A stretch of 64,000 nucleotides of DNA from Cynocephalus volans (taxonomy: Eukaryota > Chordata > Mammalia > Dermoptera > Cynocephalidae). Shown here in pieces: positions 45,740 to 57,289 of the stretch. How positions within the stretch are numbered: the stretch's first letter is position 1; each line of letters opens with the position of its first letter. The DNA lies in NCBI RefSeq assembly GCF_027409185.1, contig NC_084469.1, positions 104,347,835 to 104,411,834 of the forward strand. Direction: 5' to 3'. The translations under genes and the position numbers were made by a program. The notes under the pieces were generated by a model, which did no database searches, was not told where the DNA came from, and worked only from the letters and a program-made list of their open reading frames with translations.

Positions 45740-47330
45740 TACCTCCTGTGGGACAGGGGAATTGGGACAATTAGGCATAGTGAGCAGAGTGTGGGGTGGA
45801 AAGAACTGGGTGCCCCGCGTAGGGGAGTGTACTGGTGTTCTTGACCATGAGCTGGGTCTCTGTGGAGCTCACAACTCAGGTAGAGATTCGCGGGGCTCCT
45901 TTCTGCTCTGCCTATGGCTTACCCTGGCCCATCCCCCATCCTCATGTGCCCACAGACAGCCTTGGTACAGGAGGTGACCAGAACTTCTCAGCCTGGTGTT
46001 CCCAGGTGTTCTCCTGTATCCTGGACCCTGGCACCAGGAGTCGGAGTGAATGGTGGGGCCAGCAGCATAGAGTTAGTGGGCACGAGCCAGGATGGAAAGA
46101 AGGGCAGCGGTGAGGTGGGGCTTGGGTGGGGTTCACCCTCCTGCCATCTAATCTGGCTTAGCTATACCTGGGGAAAGAAAGTCATCAGTGGCGTTGACAT
46201 CATGCTGGAGATGGGTGGATGTTGCGAATGGATCTTGAAGAGGCCGTGGAGTTGAGGAGGGCAGGCGTGACTAGGTCTGGAGAATAGAAGGGGCAGGTGT
46301 TAATCATGAGGATGTAGGAGGAGAGAAGTGTAAGGAGATTTGACACACCAGACGCCACCTCTCCCCACGAGAGAACCCACCTGTAACCTGAGCCAGACTG
46401 AGCTGGTGGCGGGAAACCATGCTCTAGTAAACAGCTGCACCATGGTACCCTCCAGACCCCAGCCTGAGCCTCCACTAGGCGCTCCCATTATCCAGATTGG
46501 GGATCAGCCCCTCACCATGAGCACTCCCCACCTAGAGTCCATACTTCCACTTCCTCTGTGTCCCACCTGTGCATGGGGACACACAACCTCTTGCTTGTAT
46601 GCCTCTATCGCACAGTATGGGACCGTGCAGCTGACTGTGCTGACTGACAGCTCCCGAGGGCAGCAGCCTGAAGAACAGCTCCAGGGAGCTCATGGTGAAT
46701 GAGGCAGAGGTCCGTCCCCGCCAGGGTCCTCCTACCAGGCCTTTCCCTGGTTCCTACTCAGGTCACCCACCTGGCCTTAACCCAGTTTCCACTCAGATCC
46801 TCCCACGCGCAGGCACTCACCTTTGTCTCCACTCCGGGGGTCCCACCTGGCCTGTGGTCCCTTCCCAGTGCAGTATCAGGTTCCCCCGATCCCCTTACTG
46901 CACCTTGACCCCTCTTTCTATACCGCTTGCCCGCCAGATGCACCCCACAGGATGTGGAGACCCCGTACCCAGGCGGTTCCTCTCCCAAGTCATTATTACT
47001 TGCCCACAGCCTGCCCAGGACTCTTGTCCGACGAAGGCCCATGGTTGGCTCCTTGTCAACTCCCGTCCTGACCTTTTTATTGATCTGACTCCTATTACTT
47101 CCTGTTTACCTTGTCAGACCTTTACCCTCAGGTGAGAACTTTAACTCATCTCCTGGTCTCCCCAAAGCCCCTCTCCAATTCCCCACCCACCGACCTCCAC
47201 CAGACCTGCATCTCGCTAGTCACGTCCTCTACCAGGCTCTCATCTCTTATCCAGTCGACCTTTCACCAGGTGCACCAGCAGGCGGTGTCAGGTGAATATC
47301 TAGCCTCTGGCAGAATAGCAGGGCCCTGAT
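45740..47330 (+). other. GC-rich segment with exon-like pieces, unidentified
   Basis: I do not recognise this region. Exon-like pieces have plausible splice sites: 45957-46108 (acceptor GTGCCCACAG, donor GTGAGGTG) reads ALVQEVTRTSQPGVPRCSPV onward with no stop, and 46618-46693 (acceptor ATCGCACAG, donor GTGAATG) reads YGTVQLTVLTDSSRGQQPEE. An upstream piece at about 45847 encodes MSWVSVELTTQ before GTAGAG. Spacing of a few hundred bases suggests a compact multi-exon gene or its unprocessed pseudogene. No domain is recognised and the frames were not shown to join. It could also be chance in GC-rich DNA. Confidence 0.3.
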
Positions 47331-47339
47331 TGTGAGCTC

Positions 47340-47720
47340 GAGGACGCCGGCTTGGCCCTGCCTCCCCCGCCAAGGTCCGCCCCTTGCCTCCCCCGCCAAG
47401 GTCCGCCCCTTCTCAGCTCAGCCCCGCCTCGAGTCCCCTCCTTCCCCGCTCATGTAGGTCCCTCCAGCTCATGCAACAGCTCAACCCTTGCCCCAGTGAC
47501 AGCTCTGCCTTTCTCCTCCCCTTACTGCCCCTGGGCTCGGCTCGGCCACGCCCCTCCCGCTCAGCCCCGCCGCCCAACTTCCATTCCCTTTGCGGGTCAG
47601 TCGCGGCCTGTCGAGGCACAGCCCCGCCCCTGCCGCCTCCGAGCTCCGCCCCCTCGGCTCGGCCCCGCCCAGCACTGACCTCAGCCCCGCCCTCCAGATC
47701 TCAGCCTGGAGGAGTCCGGC
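47340..47720. promoter_or_regulatory. CpG-rich island with many GC boxes
   Basis: CCGCCCC-type Sp1 motifs recur at least ten times. A 27-bp direct repeat (CTGCCTCCCCCGCCAAGGTC and following) occurs twice in tandem at about 47355-47410. It resembles a CpG-island promoter unlike the KZNF ones. No associated gene is identified. Confidence 0.45.
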
Positions 47721-48178
47721 TCTGCTCCTGCTTTCCCTGGGTCAGTCCCAGTCCAGTTGTCTGGCCCTGGGATGATTTGAGCAGAACGACAGTGGCCCTA
47801 AGTGTGACGGCAGTATAGACAAAGGCTAGGGAGAGGGGAGTTAGGGTATGGGCTTTGGACCTGAAAGGGGCACTCACGGTTGAATGTTTTACTACCTCTG
47901 GAAATTGGCTAGTCTTGGGAGGGGACTTGCTCCAGTGTCCACAAAGCTCCAGATGTCAAATCATCAGAAATATAGAAAATAAAAAGACATGACGGATACA
48001 GCCTGATGGAGGAGGTGGCATCCAAGGGGAGACCCAAACAAAGGCCCCGACAAGTAAAGGCAGGAGTAAGGGCGTGCCAGGAGAGGCCAATGTGGGCAAA
48101 CGCGGAGTGCATGGAGTGTGTCTGGGGAGCCGTCCTGTGGCATGAGCTCCAAACTGAGAGGCTTAAAATGACAATGAG
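47721..48178. other. No recognised feature
   Basis: Transition out of the GC-rich island. No frame or repeat is supported. Confidence 0.35.
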
Positions 48179-48285
48179 GGGCCGGCCCATGGCTCAGTTG
48201 GGAGAGTGTGGTGCTGATAACACCAAGTCAAAGGCTAAGATCCCCTTTCCGGTCATCTTAAAAAAACAAAACAAAACAAAACAAA
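48179..48285 (+). mobile_element. CYN SINE, short hybrid form
   Basis: GGCCGGCCCATGGCTCAG leads to GGTGCTGATAACACCAAG, which is followed directly by TCAAAGGCTAAGATCCCC. The whole middle of the dimer is missing. The TSD ACAATGAG lies at both ends. Confidence 0.88.
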
Positions 48286-48293
48286 ACAATGAG

Positions 48294-48675
48294 CATGTAT
48301 TACCTCTAACAGTTTGTGTGGGTCAGCAATTTGGGAGCAGCACAGCTGGGCAGTGCTGGCTCTGACTCTCTCATTAGTTTGCAGTTAGATATCAGATGGG
48401 TTTGCTGCCACCTACAAGCATAACTGGGGCTGGAGAATTCACTTCCAAGATGTCTCACATGCCTGGCAAGTAGGCACTGGTTGTTTGCAGGAAGCCTCAG
48501 TTCCTCAACACTTGAACCACAGGCTGCTTGACATCCTCATGACATGGTAGCTTTCTTCCTCCACAGTGAGTGAGGGATTCTAAAGATGGAGTGCCAAGCA
48601 GAAGCTCTGTTCCTTCACTGACCTAGCCAGCAGTCACCTGGCTTCACTTCTGCCACATTCTGTTTGTTAAAAGCG
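48294..48675. other. No recognised feature
   Basis: No frame. Possibly an old MER-type repeat (CTACAAGCATAACTGGGGCTGG), but not assignable. Confidence 0.3.
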
Positions 48676-48818
48676 AGCAACTGGAAAAAAAATTTTTAAA
48701 CACAAACAATTTGCAATTGCTCCAAAGAAAATTGAATGCTTATATATAAATCTAAGGACACATATACAGGATCTGCATCCTGAAAATTACAAAGTGCTGA
48801 AGAAAGAAATCAAAGAAG

Positions 48819-48997
48819 GGGCCGGCCCGTGGCTCACTCGGTAGAGTGCGGTGCTGATAACACCAAGGCCGCGGGTTCGGATCCTATATAGGGATGGCTG
48901 GTTTGCTCACTGGCTGAGCGTGGTGCTGACAACACCAAGCCAAGGGTTGAGATCCCCTTACCGGTCATCCTTTAAAAAAAAAAAAAAAAAAAAAAAG
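48819..48997 (+). mobile_element. CYN-type dimeric tRNA-SINE
   Basis: GGCCGGCCCGTGGCTCACTC to TTACCGGTCATCCTTT and a long A run. The TSD AAAGAAATCAAAGAAG lies at 48803 and 48998. Confidence 0.94.
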
Positions 48998-50344
48998 AAA
49001 GAAATCAAAGAAGACCTAAGTAAATGGCGAGACATACCACATTTGTGGATTAGAAGACTCAAATAGGAAATGATGACGTAGACAAATGTGTTCTAAAATT
49101 TACATGAAATGATACAGAATTTAGAATATCTAAAGAGTTCTGAAGACAGTATAAATTGGAAGGAATCACTCCGCTCAATGTTAAGGCTTACTATATAGAA
49201 TTACAGAAATCAAGATATGGCGGTACTGGCAGAGGGCTAGGTGCACAAAACAATGGAATGGATTAGGAAACCCAGAAATACAGCTACACGTATATGCCCA
49301 ATTGATTTTTTTAAGAGGTGAATATGGACAAAATGCAGATGTTAAGCATAAAACCATAAAACTTTTAGACAAAAAAATAGGAGAAAACTATTGCAACCTA
49401 AGGCTAAATGAAGATTTCTTAAACTTGACACCAAAAGCATGATCCATAAAAGGAAAAACATAAATGGGATTCATCAAATCATAAAATATCTTACTCTGGT
49501 AAGGGGATGATGACACATTTTGCAGACTGGGAGGAAATACTTGTGAACCACATACCTGTCAGATGTCTTGTATCTAGAATATATGTGTAAAGAACTCTCA
49601 AAACTCAATAGTAAAGAAGACCCAAAAAGCCCAATTAGCAAGTGGTCAAAAGACATGCACTGACATTTCACTGAACAAGATATACAGATTAATACAGACA
49701 AGATAAAATTCCAAGGAAAAAGTATCACAGAGTAAGTGGGATAATTTATGAGAAATAAAATAAGAGACTCTTGTGTACCCCCCAAAAATGGATATACAGA
49801 CGTCAGCACATGAAAAAATGTTCAACGTCATTGCCATTAGAGAAATGCAAATTCAGACCACAATGAGATGTCACTGCCATCTACCAAAATAGCTAATATA
49901 ATAAATAGAGATAACACCAAATGCTGGTGAGGATGTGGAGAAACTTGATCACTCAAACTTTCAGGGTGGGAATGTGAAATGATACAGCCCCTCTGGAAAA
50001 GTATGGTGGTCTCTTACGAAAGTAAACATGTGCTTACCATATGGCCCAGCAATAAGACTTTTGGGCATTTATCTTAGAGGCATAAAAACTGAAGTTCACA
50101 TAAAATCTGTACATAAATGTTCATATCATCTTTATTCACAATACCCCCAAACTGGAAACAACACAAACAGTCTACAATGGGTGAATGATTAAACAAACTG
50201 TGGTATCTTCAAACCATGAATTACCTAGTGAGCAATAAAAAAGACCTAGCTAGTGATATATGTAACAACTTAGATGGATCACAAGGGAATTATGCTGAGT
50301 GAAGAAAAAGCTAATTCTAAGGTTTACATACTATATGATTCGTG

Positions 50345-50770
50345 TCTGTATAGCACTTTTAAAAACAGCTTTATTGAGATATAATTCACATACCACCCGA
50401 TTGATCCATTTTAAGTGTACAGTTCAATGGCTTTTAGTACATTTGCAGAGTTGCACACCATCACCACAATCAATTTTAGTACATTTTTATTATTCTCCAA
50501 AAAAAACCCTTCTATTCCTTTGCTGTCAGCCCCTATTTTCCCTGTCTACTCCCCATCAGCCTTAGGCAATCACTAATCAACTTTCTTTCTCAAGAAATTT
50601 GCCTTGTCTGGATACTTCAGATGAATAGAATCACACAATATGTGGTCCTTTGTGACTGGTTTCATTCACTGAGCTTAGTATTTTCAAGGTTCAGTCGTGT
50701 TAAAGCATGTATAAGTGTTTCATTTCCTTTTACTGCTGAATAATATTTCATTATTCAGATATACTATATA
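50345..50770 (-). mobile_element. Old L1 3' UTR fragment, minus strand
   Basis: AACAGCTTTATTGAGATATAA, GTACAGTTCAATGGCTTTTAG and TTCATTCACTGAGCTTAG are the complement of an L1M 3' end. Similar text is at 56295-57290. Confidence 0.75.
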
Positions 50771-50774
50771 ACAT

Positions 50775-51260
50775 ATTTGAATTGGGTCTCCTCAAGGCTA
50801 AACCAGGTCACTGGTGGGCGAGCTTCTTTTTTGGGAAGTCCACTCTGCTGTCATGGCCACAGTGTCACAGTCTCCAGAGCACACAGAGTCCCCAGAACAT
50901 TGGGAATCTCCCCAGACCTCCAGCAGCATGATCACCTGTGGCCTGGCTTGTCAGGCCAGGAAGACGCAGCCTAGCGGCCAGCCAGCAAAGCCAGCGCTGG
51001 GCCTCCACCAGCTGCAGGCCTAGGCCCTCAGAGCCCTTCCCTCCCCTCCCCACCTACCCCTCCCCATAGACTAGGCAGGCTGCAGCAAGCAGAGAACAAC
51101 AGGTTCCTTTATACCAAAAGAGCAAACACCAAAAAGAAATCGAGAAAGCCCCACTCTTTATGCTCTGAGCCATCCGTGAGCTTTCCTGACACCCCATAAC
51201 TGCCTTGAACCAAGTGGAAAATAAATTTCAAGCAGCCAGCAAAAACAAAAACAAAAAACC
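50775..51260 (+). pseudogene. Possible processed retrocopy of an unidentified mRNA
   Basis: A GC-rich island between two L1 pieces that ends with AATAAA (about 51222) and an A-rich AAAACAAAAACAAAAAACC tail. An ATG at 50853 opens a 57-residue frame (MATVSQSPEHTESPEHWESP...), ended by TAG. Parent gene not recognised and no clear TSD seen; the frame may be a degraded part of a longer one. Confidence 0.4.
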
Positions 51261-51433
51261 AAAAAAATGTATAGACATGGAGAACAAATTAGTGATTGCT
51301 AGGTATTGGAGCAGGGGGATGTGACTGGTTTTAACAGTAGCCTGAGGGATCATTGTAATGGAATTGTTTTGTATCTTGACTATGGTAGTGGTCACAAGAA
51401 TCTATTCATGTGATAAAACTGCATAGAAGTAAT

Positions 51434-51438
51434 ACACA

Positions 51439-51480
<42 letters not shown>
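51434..51480. repeat. (AC)n microsatellite
   Basis: About 22 AC/CA dinucleotides inside the 3' UTR of the old L1. Confidence 0.92.
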
Positions 51481-51484
<4 letters not shown>

Positions 51485-51723
51485 GCATGCTGATCTGGTG
51501 AAATCTAAGGTCCATGGATTACGTCAATTTTGCAAACCACAAAAAATGAATTTTCTCAATTTCATTTGTATATAAAATGACAATTGATAATAGACCTTGT
51601 ACTTGCATCCTATTTCATACTACAAAGCATTTTCTGAACTTAGCTGGATATTAAATGCATTAGGGTGGCATATCAGTGTGGGAGCACCACTGACCCAGTC
51701 TCCAATAAAACTGGTGAAAGTAA

Positions 51724-51828
51724 GGGCCGGCCCGTGGCTCACTCGGGAGAATGTGGTGCTGACAACACCAAATCAAGGGTTAAGGTCCTCTTACTGGTCA
51801 TCTTTAAAAAAACAAAAACAAAAAAACA
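51724..51828 (+). mobile_element. CYN SINE, short hybrid form
   Basis: GGCCGGCCCGTGGCTCACTC leads to GGTGCTGACAACACCAAATC and then GGGTTAAGGTCCTC. The middle of the dimer is missing as in 48179-48285. The TSD GGTGAAAGTAA lies at 51713 and 51829. Confidence 0.9.
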
Positions 51829-51900
51829 GGTGAAAGTAATTAAAAAAAAAATTTACAGTTTCTAGAAATGGTCTGAAGGGCAAATAACAAATGGAGAACA

Positions 51901-52139
51901 TCTGTTCATGAAAAGCTATGAAAATTCTGTAGAAAAAACGTGATTCTGTGATATATGAACCAAACCTCCTTTCTCCTCAGCTCCTCCCAACTGAGCAAGT
52001 TGAAGGCTCTACTCCAGACAGAGGGAAATAGCATTTTACACTTCACAAAAATTGTTTTTTAGAAGGTTACTATATAGAGATGTGATTTCCTATTAAAAAG
52101 TAATTACTCATCTGATTTATAAAGTATTAAAAATGAAAT
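51901..52139. other. No recognised feature
   Basis: AT-rich spacer between L1 and the MLT2 LTR. Confidence 0.3.
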
Positions 52140-52830
52140 ATGGTTAATCAGGATCCTCCAGAGAACCAGAAACAACAGGATGTGTCTATGTAGTTGTATG
52201 TAAATATATCTATTTTTTTTTTTTTTTTTGTCTTTTTCATGACCGGTACTCAGCCAGTGAGTGCACCGGCCATTCCTATATAGGATCCGAACCCGCGGCA
52301 GGAGTGTCGCCGCGCTCCCAGCGCCGCACTCTCCCGAGTGCTCCACGGGCTCGGCCCTAAATATATCTATTTTAAAGGAAATGGTGCACACAAGTTTGGA
52401 GGCTTGGTAAGTCCAAAGTCTGCAGTGTATGTGGGCAGCACTTTGGATACCCCGGGAAAAGTTGCAGCTTGAGTCCAAGGGCAGTGTGCTGGCTGAATTC
52501 CTTCTTGATCACGGGAGGTCGGTCTTTGTTATATTAAGACAATCAATGGATTGGATCACCCCCACCCACAAGATGGAGAATAATTTGCTTTACTCAAAGT
52601 CCACTCATTTAAAGTCATCTCATGTGTTAACACCTTCACAGAAATATGCAAAAGAAGGCTTAATGAAATATGTAGGCATTGTGGAAGAGAACGTGGCATG
52701 CATACACACCTCCTTAAACCATAACAAGGTCACACTTCCACCTAACATGATACAACTATCCTGCATAGAACCAAAACACACTAACCCATTTCTCAGCTGA
52801 GGATTTAACAACCTACCATGATGTTTACTC
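52140..52830 (-). mobile_element. MLT2-type ERVL LTR
   Basis: The minus strand carries the MLT2 signature: CCACATTATGG-like and TTTGAGTAAAGCAAATTATT, GATCCAATCCATTGATTG, and the end CTGGAGGATCCTGATTAACC. A SINE sits inside at 52217. It is the 3' LTR of the ERVL remnant on its right. Confidence 0.75.
52217..52357 (-). mobile_element. CYN-type SINE, GC-rich subtype
   Basis: CATGACCGGTACTCAGCCAG, TATATAGGATCCGAACCCGC, GCGCTCCCAGCGCCGCACTC and CCACGGGCTCGGCCC. The TSD TAAATATATCTATTTT lies at 52201 and 52358. Confidence 0.93.
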
Positions 52831-52834
52831 TTCT

Positions 52835-55330
52835 CTTTAACATCTCATAACTGATATAATATGTAAAGTTAACAATACTCAAATAGTATGATAAAAGTCA
52901 ACACATCTTCTGTTACACAATAAATGGATAAGAGAAAGAATAAAACAATACTTTATATAGGTATATATGCACACAAACATATTTATAATGAAGAAGAAAT
53001 AGGAAAATTACGGTCCTTGTTTCTGTAATTGATCACATGGTCATAGTTGGTATTTATAACTACCTTTATCCACTATCCATTTCATATTCCCTTTGTCTTC
53101 AACAAGAATCTCAGCTGGTCATGGTTCTTTACCCAGTAGGTAAAGAAACAAATCTTCATTCCTGAAGGGTTCAGGCCATTTAGTCCTTCCACTTGGGTTG
53201 TTATAATTTTCCACAGACTATAATCATAGAGTGAAGGAATACTAGGACATGCTGTAAAGGATCACATGTAGCCCAGACATACTCTTCTTACCTCCACTGT
53301 GGAGTGGCAGTCCATTTTCCCCCTGGTAGTCAGGATCAATAACCCCAGCCAGCACATAACTCCCTTCTTTGCCTGTTGATCCAGAGGCACTGGGAGCCCC
53401 AAATGGCAGGGTGGCAGTCTTAACTCCCGGTTGAGCGGAATAGTTGTGTCTCCTGGTGGGAGTATTCCTCTCTTTAGAACTAAGATCTCTAGGATAGGAG
53501 AGCATATGATCTCGGGGTCAGGAAGCAAAAGTTTGGGTATAGGTCACTAGGCGTAATAGTGAGCAGTGTCACTCTCATTTCCACCTCTTCATTCCTCAAC
53601 GTATGCATCCTGCCTGAGAGAAACAGCACCATATATTGCATGCTGATTGACAGCACGCACAGCCTCCTAGAAAACCTTGTCCTAGCTCTACAAGGTATTG
53701 CCACCTCGCTGGCACTGTAACTGTCTTCAGATGGCCATTCTACAGTTCTGTCAAGCCAGCTTCTGTAGTATGATGGAGAACACATAATAAGACCAATGAA
53801 TTTCATGAGCATAGGCCCTTTCCATAGACCCCACAGCACTTCATTTGCTGTGAGGTGATTCCTTGATCAGAAGAAATGCTGTGTGGAATATCATGACGAT
53901 CAATAATGCCTTCCGCTAGTCCATGGATAGTTCTGACAATAGCATTGCATGCAGGGAAAGCAAATCTGTATCCACAGTCATTGTCTATTCCAATAAAAAC
54001 TAAATGCTGTCCCTTTCATAATAGAAGTGGTACAATGTAATCAACCTGTCACCAGGTAGTTGGCTAATTGCCCTGGGAAATGTTGCCATATAGGAAATTT
54101 AGTGTTTAACTCTGCCACTAGCAGATTCGGCACTCAGAAGTGGCTATATGCAGGTCACACTTGGCCAGTGGAAGTGCATGTTGCTGAGCCCATGCATAAT
54201 CTCCATTCCTGTCACCATAGTCACTTGACCATGAGCCCAGTGGGCAATGACAAGAGTAGCTAGGCAAAGAGGCTAACTGATATCTATGGAATAGGTCATT
54301 CTAATTACTTGATTATTACAATCCTCCTCTGTTGAGGCCATTCTTTAGTGAGCATTTCCATGGGACACAAATATCTTCACATTTTGCACCCAGTCAAAAG
54401 GGTCTATGCACATAATTCTTCCAGACTTTCTTATCACAATTTTCCAGTCATGTTCTAGTACCTGACCATCCCACCATACCAGTGGTCACAGCCCACAAAC
54501 TGGCATATAATAGCATATCTGGCCATTCCTCTTTCCAAGTAATGGACAACCAGATGCACTGCTCTAAATAATGCCCACTTGGAGGAGTTCCCTTCACCAA
54601 CTGGAATGTCCCAGGAAGGGGTTGTTGTGCTGCAGCTGTCCACTTTCAGGTGGTGCCCATCGATCGTCAGAACATTCTGTAAACCAGGCTGGAGTCTTCA
54701 TGTGTTGACTGATATTAAGAAACTCCTCCCCCCCCCAAAAAAGCAACTCCCAATGAGGCTACAGGTGAAAGCTGGGAGTAGGAAGGCAGTGAAGCAGGAA
54801 TGGGAACCACAGGCACTGGGCCTCCTCTTGTAATTTACATGTATCTTCAGGAACTGCTTGGTCAAGATCTCACGCACACCACTTCCCTTAGATGATGGAG
54901 CGATGTTGTGCATTCCCACCTTTCTCTCTTGGGGTGTCAGATAACACACAGAGTTCATAATAAGCAGCATGTGTTGTGTGGCAACTTGGGGGCCCATGGT
55001 TAAGTACTCAGCCTCCACGAAGTCTCCGAAGCAGATGAAAGTTGTTTCTCATAAGAAGAGTACTTATCCAGAGGACAAATAAGCAATGCTCCGAAACCCT
55101 ATGGACTTACACTGTGATTCACCTGTAGGGCCCTACCAAAAGTTCCAAACAGAATCCCTATCTGCCACTGACACCTCAACCATCATTGGATCTGCTAACT
55201 CAGACATTACAAGTGGAAGAGATTACACAGCAGCCTTGTTAGAGTAAGCTTTGTCTTAAGGCTTTAAAAGTTGCAACTGCATGGAGGTGGCCTTGTCTCC
55301 TGGAATTCCCTGGGCCACAGTGGAAATTCC
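52835..55330 (-). mobile_element. ERVL-type internal region, heavily decayed pol
   Basis: On the minus strand the region 53690-54000 can be recognised as a broken integrase core: the stretch around the catalytic Asp and the SSDQG motif is visible, with stops and frameshifts around it. The order (LTR at left, pol, then earlier parts to the right) fits a minus-oriented ERVL, a family without env. No open frame longer than about 120 codons remains. It cannot produce protein or virus. Confidence 0.65.
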
Positions 55331-56290
55331 TAGGGGCAGGTTGGATCATACTGCCAAATGACATAGCGTCAGACCTGTGATATGCGTGCAGGCCTTATGA
55401 CGACCATTAAACTTACAGTTATATCTCTCTTATAGTATACTATTCTGATTGTGGTAAGTTATGACTTAGATGATGAACTCAAAAAAAAAATGAAAAATAA
55501 GTCATACTAATTTGCAAGGGCATGTTGGGTGGAAACAACTTTCTGACTTTCTTCAATTAAAAATTTACTCTCACATACTGTAATAGTGTGGTGGTAAGAT
55601 TCCCCATTCATCTGTCCTGAAAATTTCCATGTTTCATCACACATTTCAACTCCAATATTAAATGTACTCAATGTTGTACATGCAGTAAACTATTTTTATC
55701 TATTTCTTGAAATATTCCTTTAAATCAGGTACAGAATTAGTGGTCAAATCACATTCCCTATTCTGTTGAATTTTCTGTAGCTAAAAAGGTCTTTCCCACC
55801 TTTGTGTGTGTGTGTACTTTTTCTGCTTAATTTCTTCTCATATTCTAGATCTGTTCATGAGCCAACTTTTTTTTTCTTTTAAAGGTGACAGGTAAGGGGA
55901 TCTTAACCCTTGACTTGGCGTTGTCAGCACCACGCTCTCCCAAGTGAGCCACGGGCCGGCCCTCATGAGCAAACTTTTTTATTTGTCCAAATTATCAATG
56001 TGTTTATGAGTGGTGTGCAGAAAAAATTAAAATCATCCCTTGTAAATAGATAACAGGAGGAAGTTAGCATACTTCTGGACAGTGGGGTTTAGGTCTGGAG
56101 AGGTGAGGAAGCAGGTGAGCCAAGCCTCAGGATCAAATCTAAGTGCTGCCTCAGAGCTAACAAGATTAAGTGAGAAGAGGTCCTTCATGGACACAGAAAA
56201 AAGTACATACAACCTTAGTGCTGAGAACAAGAAAGGAACCTAGGGCTGCCTGGTATGTTGAGGGTCCCATGGGGTCTGTGCAATACTGTG
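55331..56290. other. No confident feature apart from a SINE
   Basis: Could contain the far end of the ERVL element or old L1. No motif is conclusive. Confidence 0.3.
55873..55962 (-). mobile_element. CYN SINE, short hybrid form
   Basis: AGGTGACAGGTAAGGGGATC, CTTGACTTGGCGTTGTCAGC, CACCACGCTCTCCCAAGTGA and CACGGGCCGGCCC. The middle of the dimer is missing. The TSD TCATGAGCCAACTTTTTT (one mismatch) flanks it. Confidence 0.9.
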
Positions 56291-56568
56291 GCCTTTTAAA
56301 TTCATTCTTCATTAATGTGCTAAAATATATATAACATAAAATTAACCATCTTAATCAATTTTAAGTACACAGTTCAGAGGCATTAAGTACGTTCATACGG
56401 GTGTGCAACCTTCAACGCCATCTGCTTCTAGAACACTGTCTTGCAAAACTGAAACACTATGCCTGTTAAACGATCATTCTCCACTATCCAATTCCCCCTG
56501 GCAAGTGGCATTCCACTTTCTCTATGAACACAACTACTCTAGATACCTGATATAAGAACTATGCAGTA

Positions 56569-56658
56569 GGACTAGCCAATTAGTTCAGTTTAGAGCATAG
56601 TGACATAACACCAAGGTCAAGGGTTTGGATCCCCATACCAGCCAGGTGCCCCCCCCCA
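56569..56658 (+). mobile_element. Monomeric tRNA-Ile SINE
   Basis: GGACTAGCCAATTAGTTCAG, ACATAACACCAAGG and GGGTTTGGATCCCC, followed by CAGCCAGGTGCC. The TSD is CTATGCAGTA / CTATACAGTA. Confidence 0.8.
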
Positions 56659-56942
56659 AGAAAGCTATACAGTATTTGTCTTCATATGAATAGCCCACTT
56701 CAATTAGTATGTCATCAAGCTTCATCCGTGTTGCACCACGTGAGAACTTCCTCTTTAAGGCTGAGTAATACTTCATTGTATGTATACATGACTTTTTGTT
56801 TATTCATTCATGTCAATAAACACTTGGGTCACTTCCACATTTTCCCTATTGTGTAGATGATGCTGTTATGTACACAGGTGTACAAATACCTCAAGACCCT
56901 GCTTTCATATTTAGTATATTCCCAGGCTATGAGTTTTGTTTT

Positions 56943-57008
56943 GATGGCTGGCCAGTGCAGGGATCCAAACCTTTGACCATGGTGTTGTAACACCACACTC
57001 TAACCAAC
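56943..57008 (-). mobile_element. Monomeric tRNA-Ile SINE fragment
   Basis: TGGCTGGCCAGTGCAGGGATC, CCATGGTGTTGTAACACCAC and CTAACCAAC: complement of a tRNA-Ile body without a long tail. Confidence 0.7.
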
Positions 57009-57289
57009 ATATGTTATTTCTATGTTTAATTTTTTGAGGACCTCCCATACTGTTGTACATTTCTACTAACAATGCACAGGGTCCCAATCATTCCACATCC
57101 TTGCCAGCATTTATTTCTTGATAGGAACAATCCTAACGTGTGTAAGATGGTATGTATGTCATGGACATGGCTTGCACTTCTCCAATGAATAACGACATTA
57201 AGCATCTTTATGTGCTTACTGGCCATTTACATATCTTCTTTGGAGAAATGTTTATTCAAGTCCTTTCCCCATTTTAAAATTTGGTTGTC

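Larger units (their letters stand above)
48680..51900 (+). mobile_element. Old L1 (ORF2 to 3' end), split by later insertions
   Basis: ORF2 text runs at 48680-50340 (GACACCAAAAGCATGATCCA, GATGAGGATGTGGAGAAAC-type words). The 3' UTR resumes at about 51275 (ACATGGAGAACAAATTAGTG, GTATCTTGACTATGGTAGTGG) and includes an (AC)n tract. Minus-strand L1 (50345-50770), a possible retrocopy (50775-51260) and two SINEs are inserted. Non-coding. Confidence 0.75.

Noticed and set aside
52429-53839. Several 85-125 codon frames in the ERVL region
   Set aside because: They are short, in conflicting frames, and fall in a decayed ERVL LTR and pol region.
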